From: Kiritimatiellia bacterium
GTDB taxonomy: Bacteria; Verrucomicrobiota; Kiritimatiellia; RFP12; DVOR01
Reading direction: 5' to 3'
Assembly: GCA_900771325.1 (NCBI GenBank)
Contig: CAAGNN010000161.1
Coordinates: 1-12,118 of the forward strand
Length of the DNA: 12,118 bases
Shown here: positions 12,069 through 12,118 of the stretch, piece after piece
Layout of the letters: each line of letters opens with the position of its first letter
Position numbering within the stretch: the stretch's first letter is position 1
Notes under the pieces: generated by a model
The model's database searches: none
What the model was told of the DNA's origin: nothing
Seen by the model: the letters and a program-made list of their open reading frames with translations, nothing else
Program-made: the position numbers and the translations under genes

Positions 12069-12118
12069 CCCGCCCCGGGTCCGAGGGCAACCCGCCCCGG
12101 GTCCGAGGGCAACCCGCC
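12069..12118 (+). repeat. 22-bp tandem repeat running off the window
   Basis: Two identical 22-bp copies (12069-12090 and 12091-12112) and the first 6 bases of a third are visible. The unit starts CCCGCCCCGGGTCC and ends GAGGGCAA. There is no spacer between copies, so it is a minisatellite rather than a CRISPR. The 22-nt length is not a multiple of three. Its extent to the right is unknown. Confidence 0.85.

Overview
The window is GC-rich bacterial DNA with short intergenic gaps and eleven convincing genes, ten on the + strand and one on the - strand at the right end. No rRNA, tRNA, CRISPR array, transposase or phage gene is visible. The gene set includes a TonB-dependent receptor, so the cell is Gram-negative with an outer membrane. 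An FHA-membrane protein followed by a multi-PEGA lipobox-free exported protein, a HU protein with a K-rich N-terminus, and C-ending codon bias suggest the PVC superphylum. Kiritimatiellota or Lentisphaerota is my best guess, by inference only.

Layout. Positions 1-271 hold a composite repeat and the purA promoter. purA (272-1549) makes adenylosuccinate synthase for AMP synthesis. A repeat element (1552-1705) separates it from uppS (1712-2425), the cis-prenyltransferase that makes the undecaprenyl carrier for cell-wall synthesis. A second element (2406-2572), able to fold into a very long hairpin, separates uppS from a tightly packed rightward gene run. That run is a TonB-dependent receptor (2618-4699), an FHA-domain inner-membrane protein (4724-6127), a PEGA-repeat protein (6124-7440), a TatD-family hydrolase (7441-8187), an RmlD-like reductase (8187-9035), an acyl-ACP thioesterase-like protein (9063-9839) and an Rrf2-family regulator (9895-10335). 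Junctions of -4, 0 and -1 nt between the FHA, PEGA, TatD and RmlD genes indicate one operon. A HU gene (10507-10803) has its own strong promoter and a clear intrinsic terminator. A third repeat element (10900-11020) lies between HU and a convergent gene for a membrane-anchored coiled-coil protein (11016-11837, - strand). The right end carries an inverted copy of the composite repeat from the left end, then a 22-bp tandem repeat that runs off the window.

The most interesting signal is intergenic. Every boundary between transcription units (upstream of purA, purA/uppS, uppS/TonB receptor, HU/convergent gene, right end) carries short arrays of a 7-nt unit. The arrays differ in sequence (GCTAACC, GCTGTCC, ACTGTCG, TCTCACC, TCTATCG) but all fit one pattern, NCTNWCN. 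In three elements a reverse-complement array on the left and a forward array on the right enclose a 65-85 nt core, and the three cores share short sequence boxes. Junctions inside the operon have no arrays. Two genes (uppS and the - strand gene) take their stop codons from array units, and uppS has its ribosome binding site in a mirror-symmetric motif next to an array. The family looks like a genome-wide intergenic element that marks transcription-unit borders. I do not recognise it as a named system.

A second broad pattern is codon use. C-ending codons are scarce at the start of purA and of the TonB receptor gene and become dominant downstream, resetting after the repeat elements.
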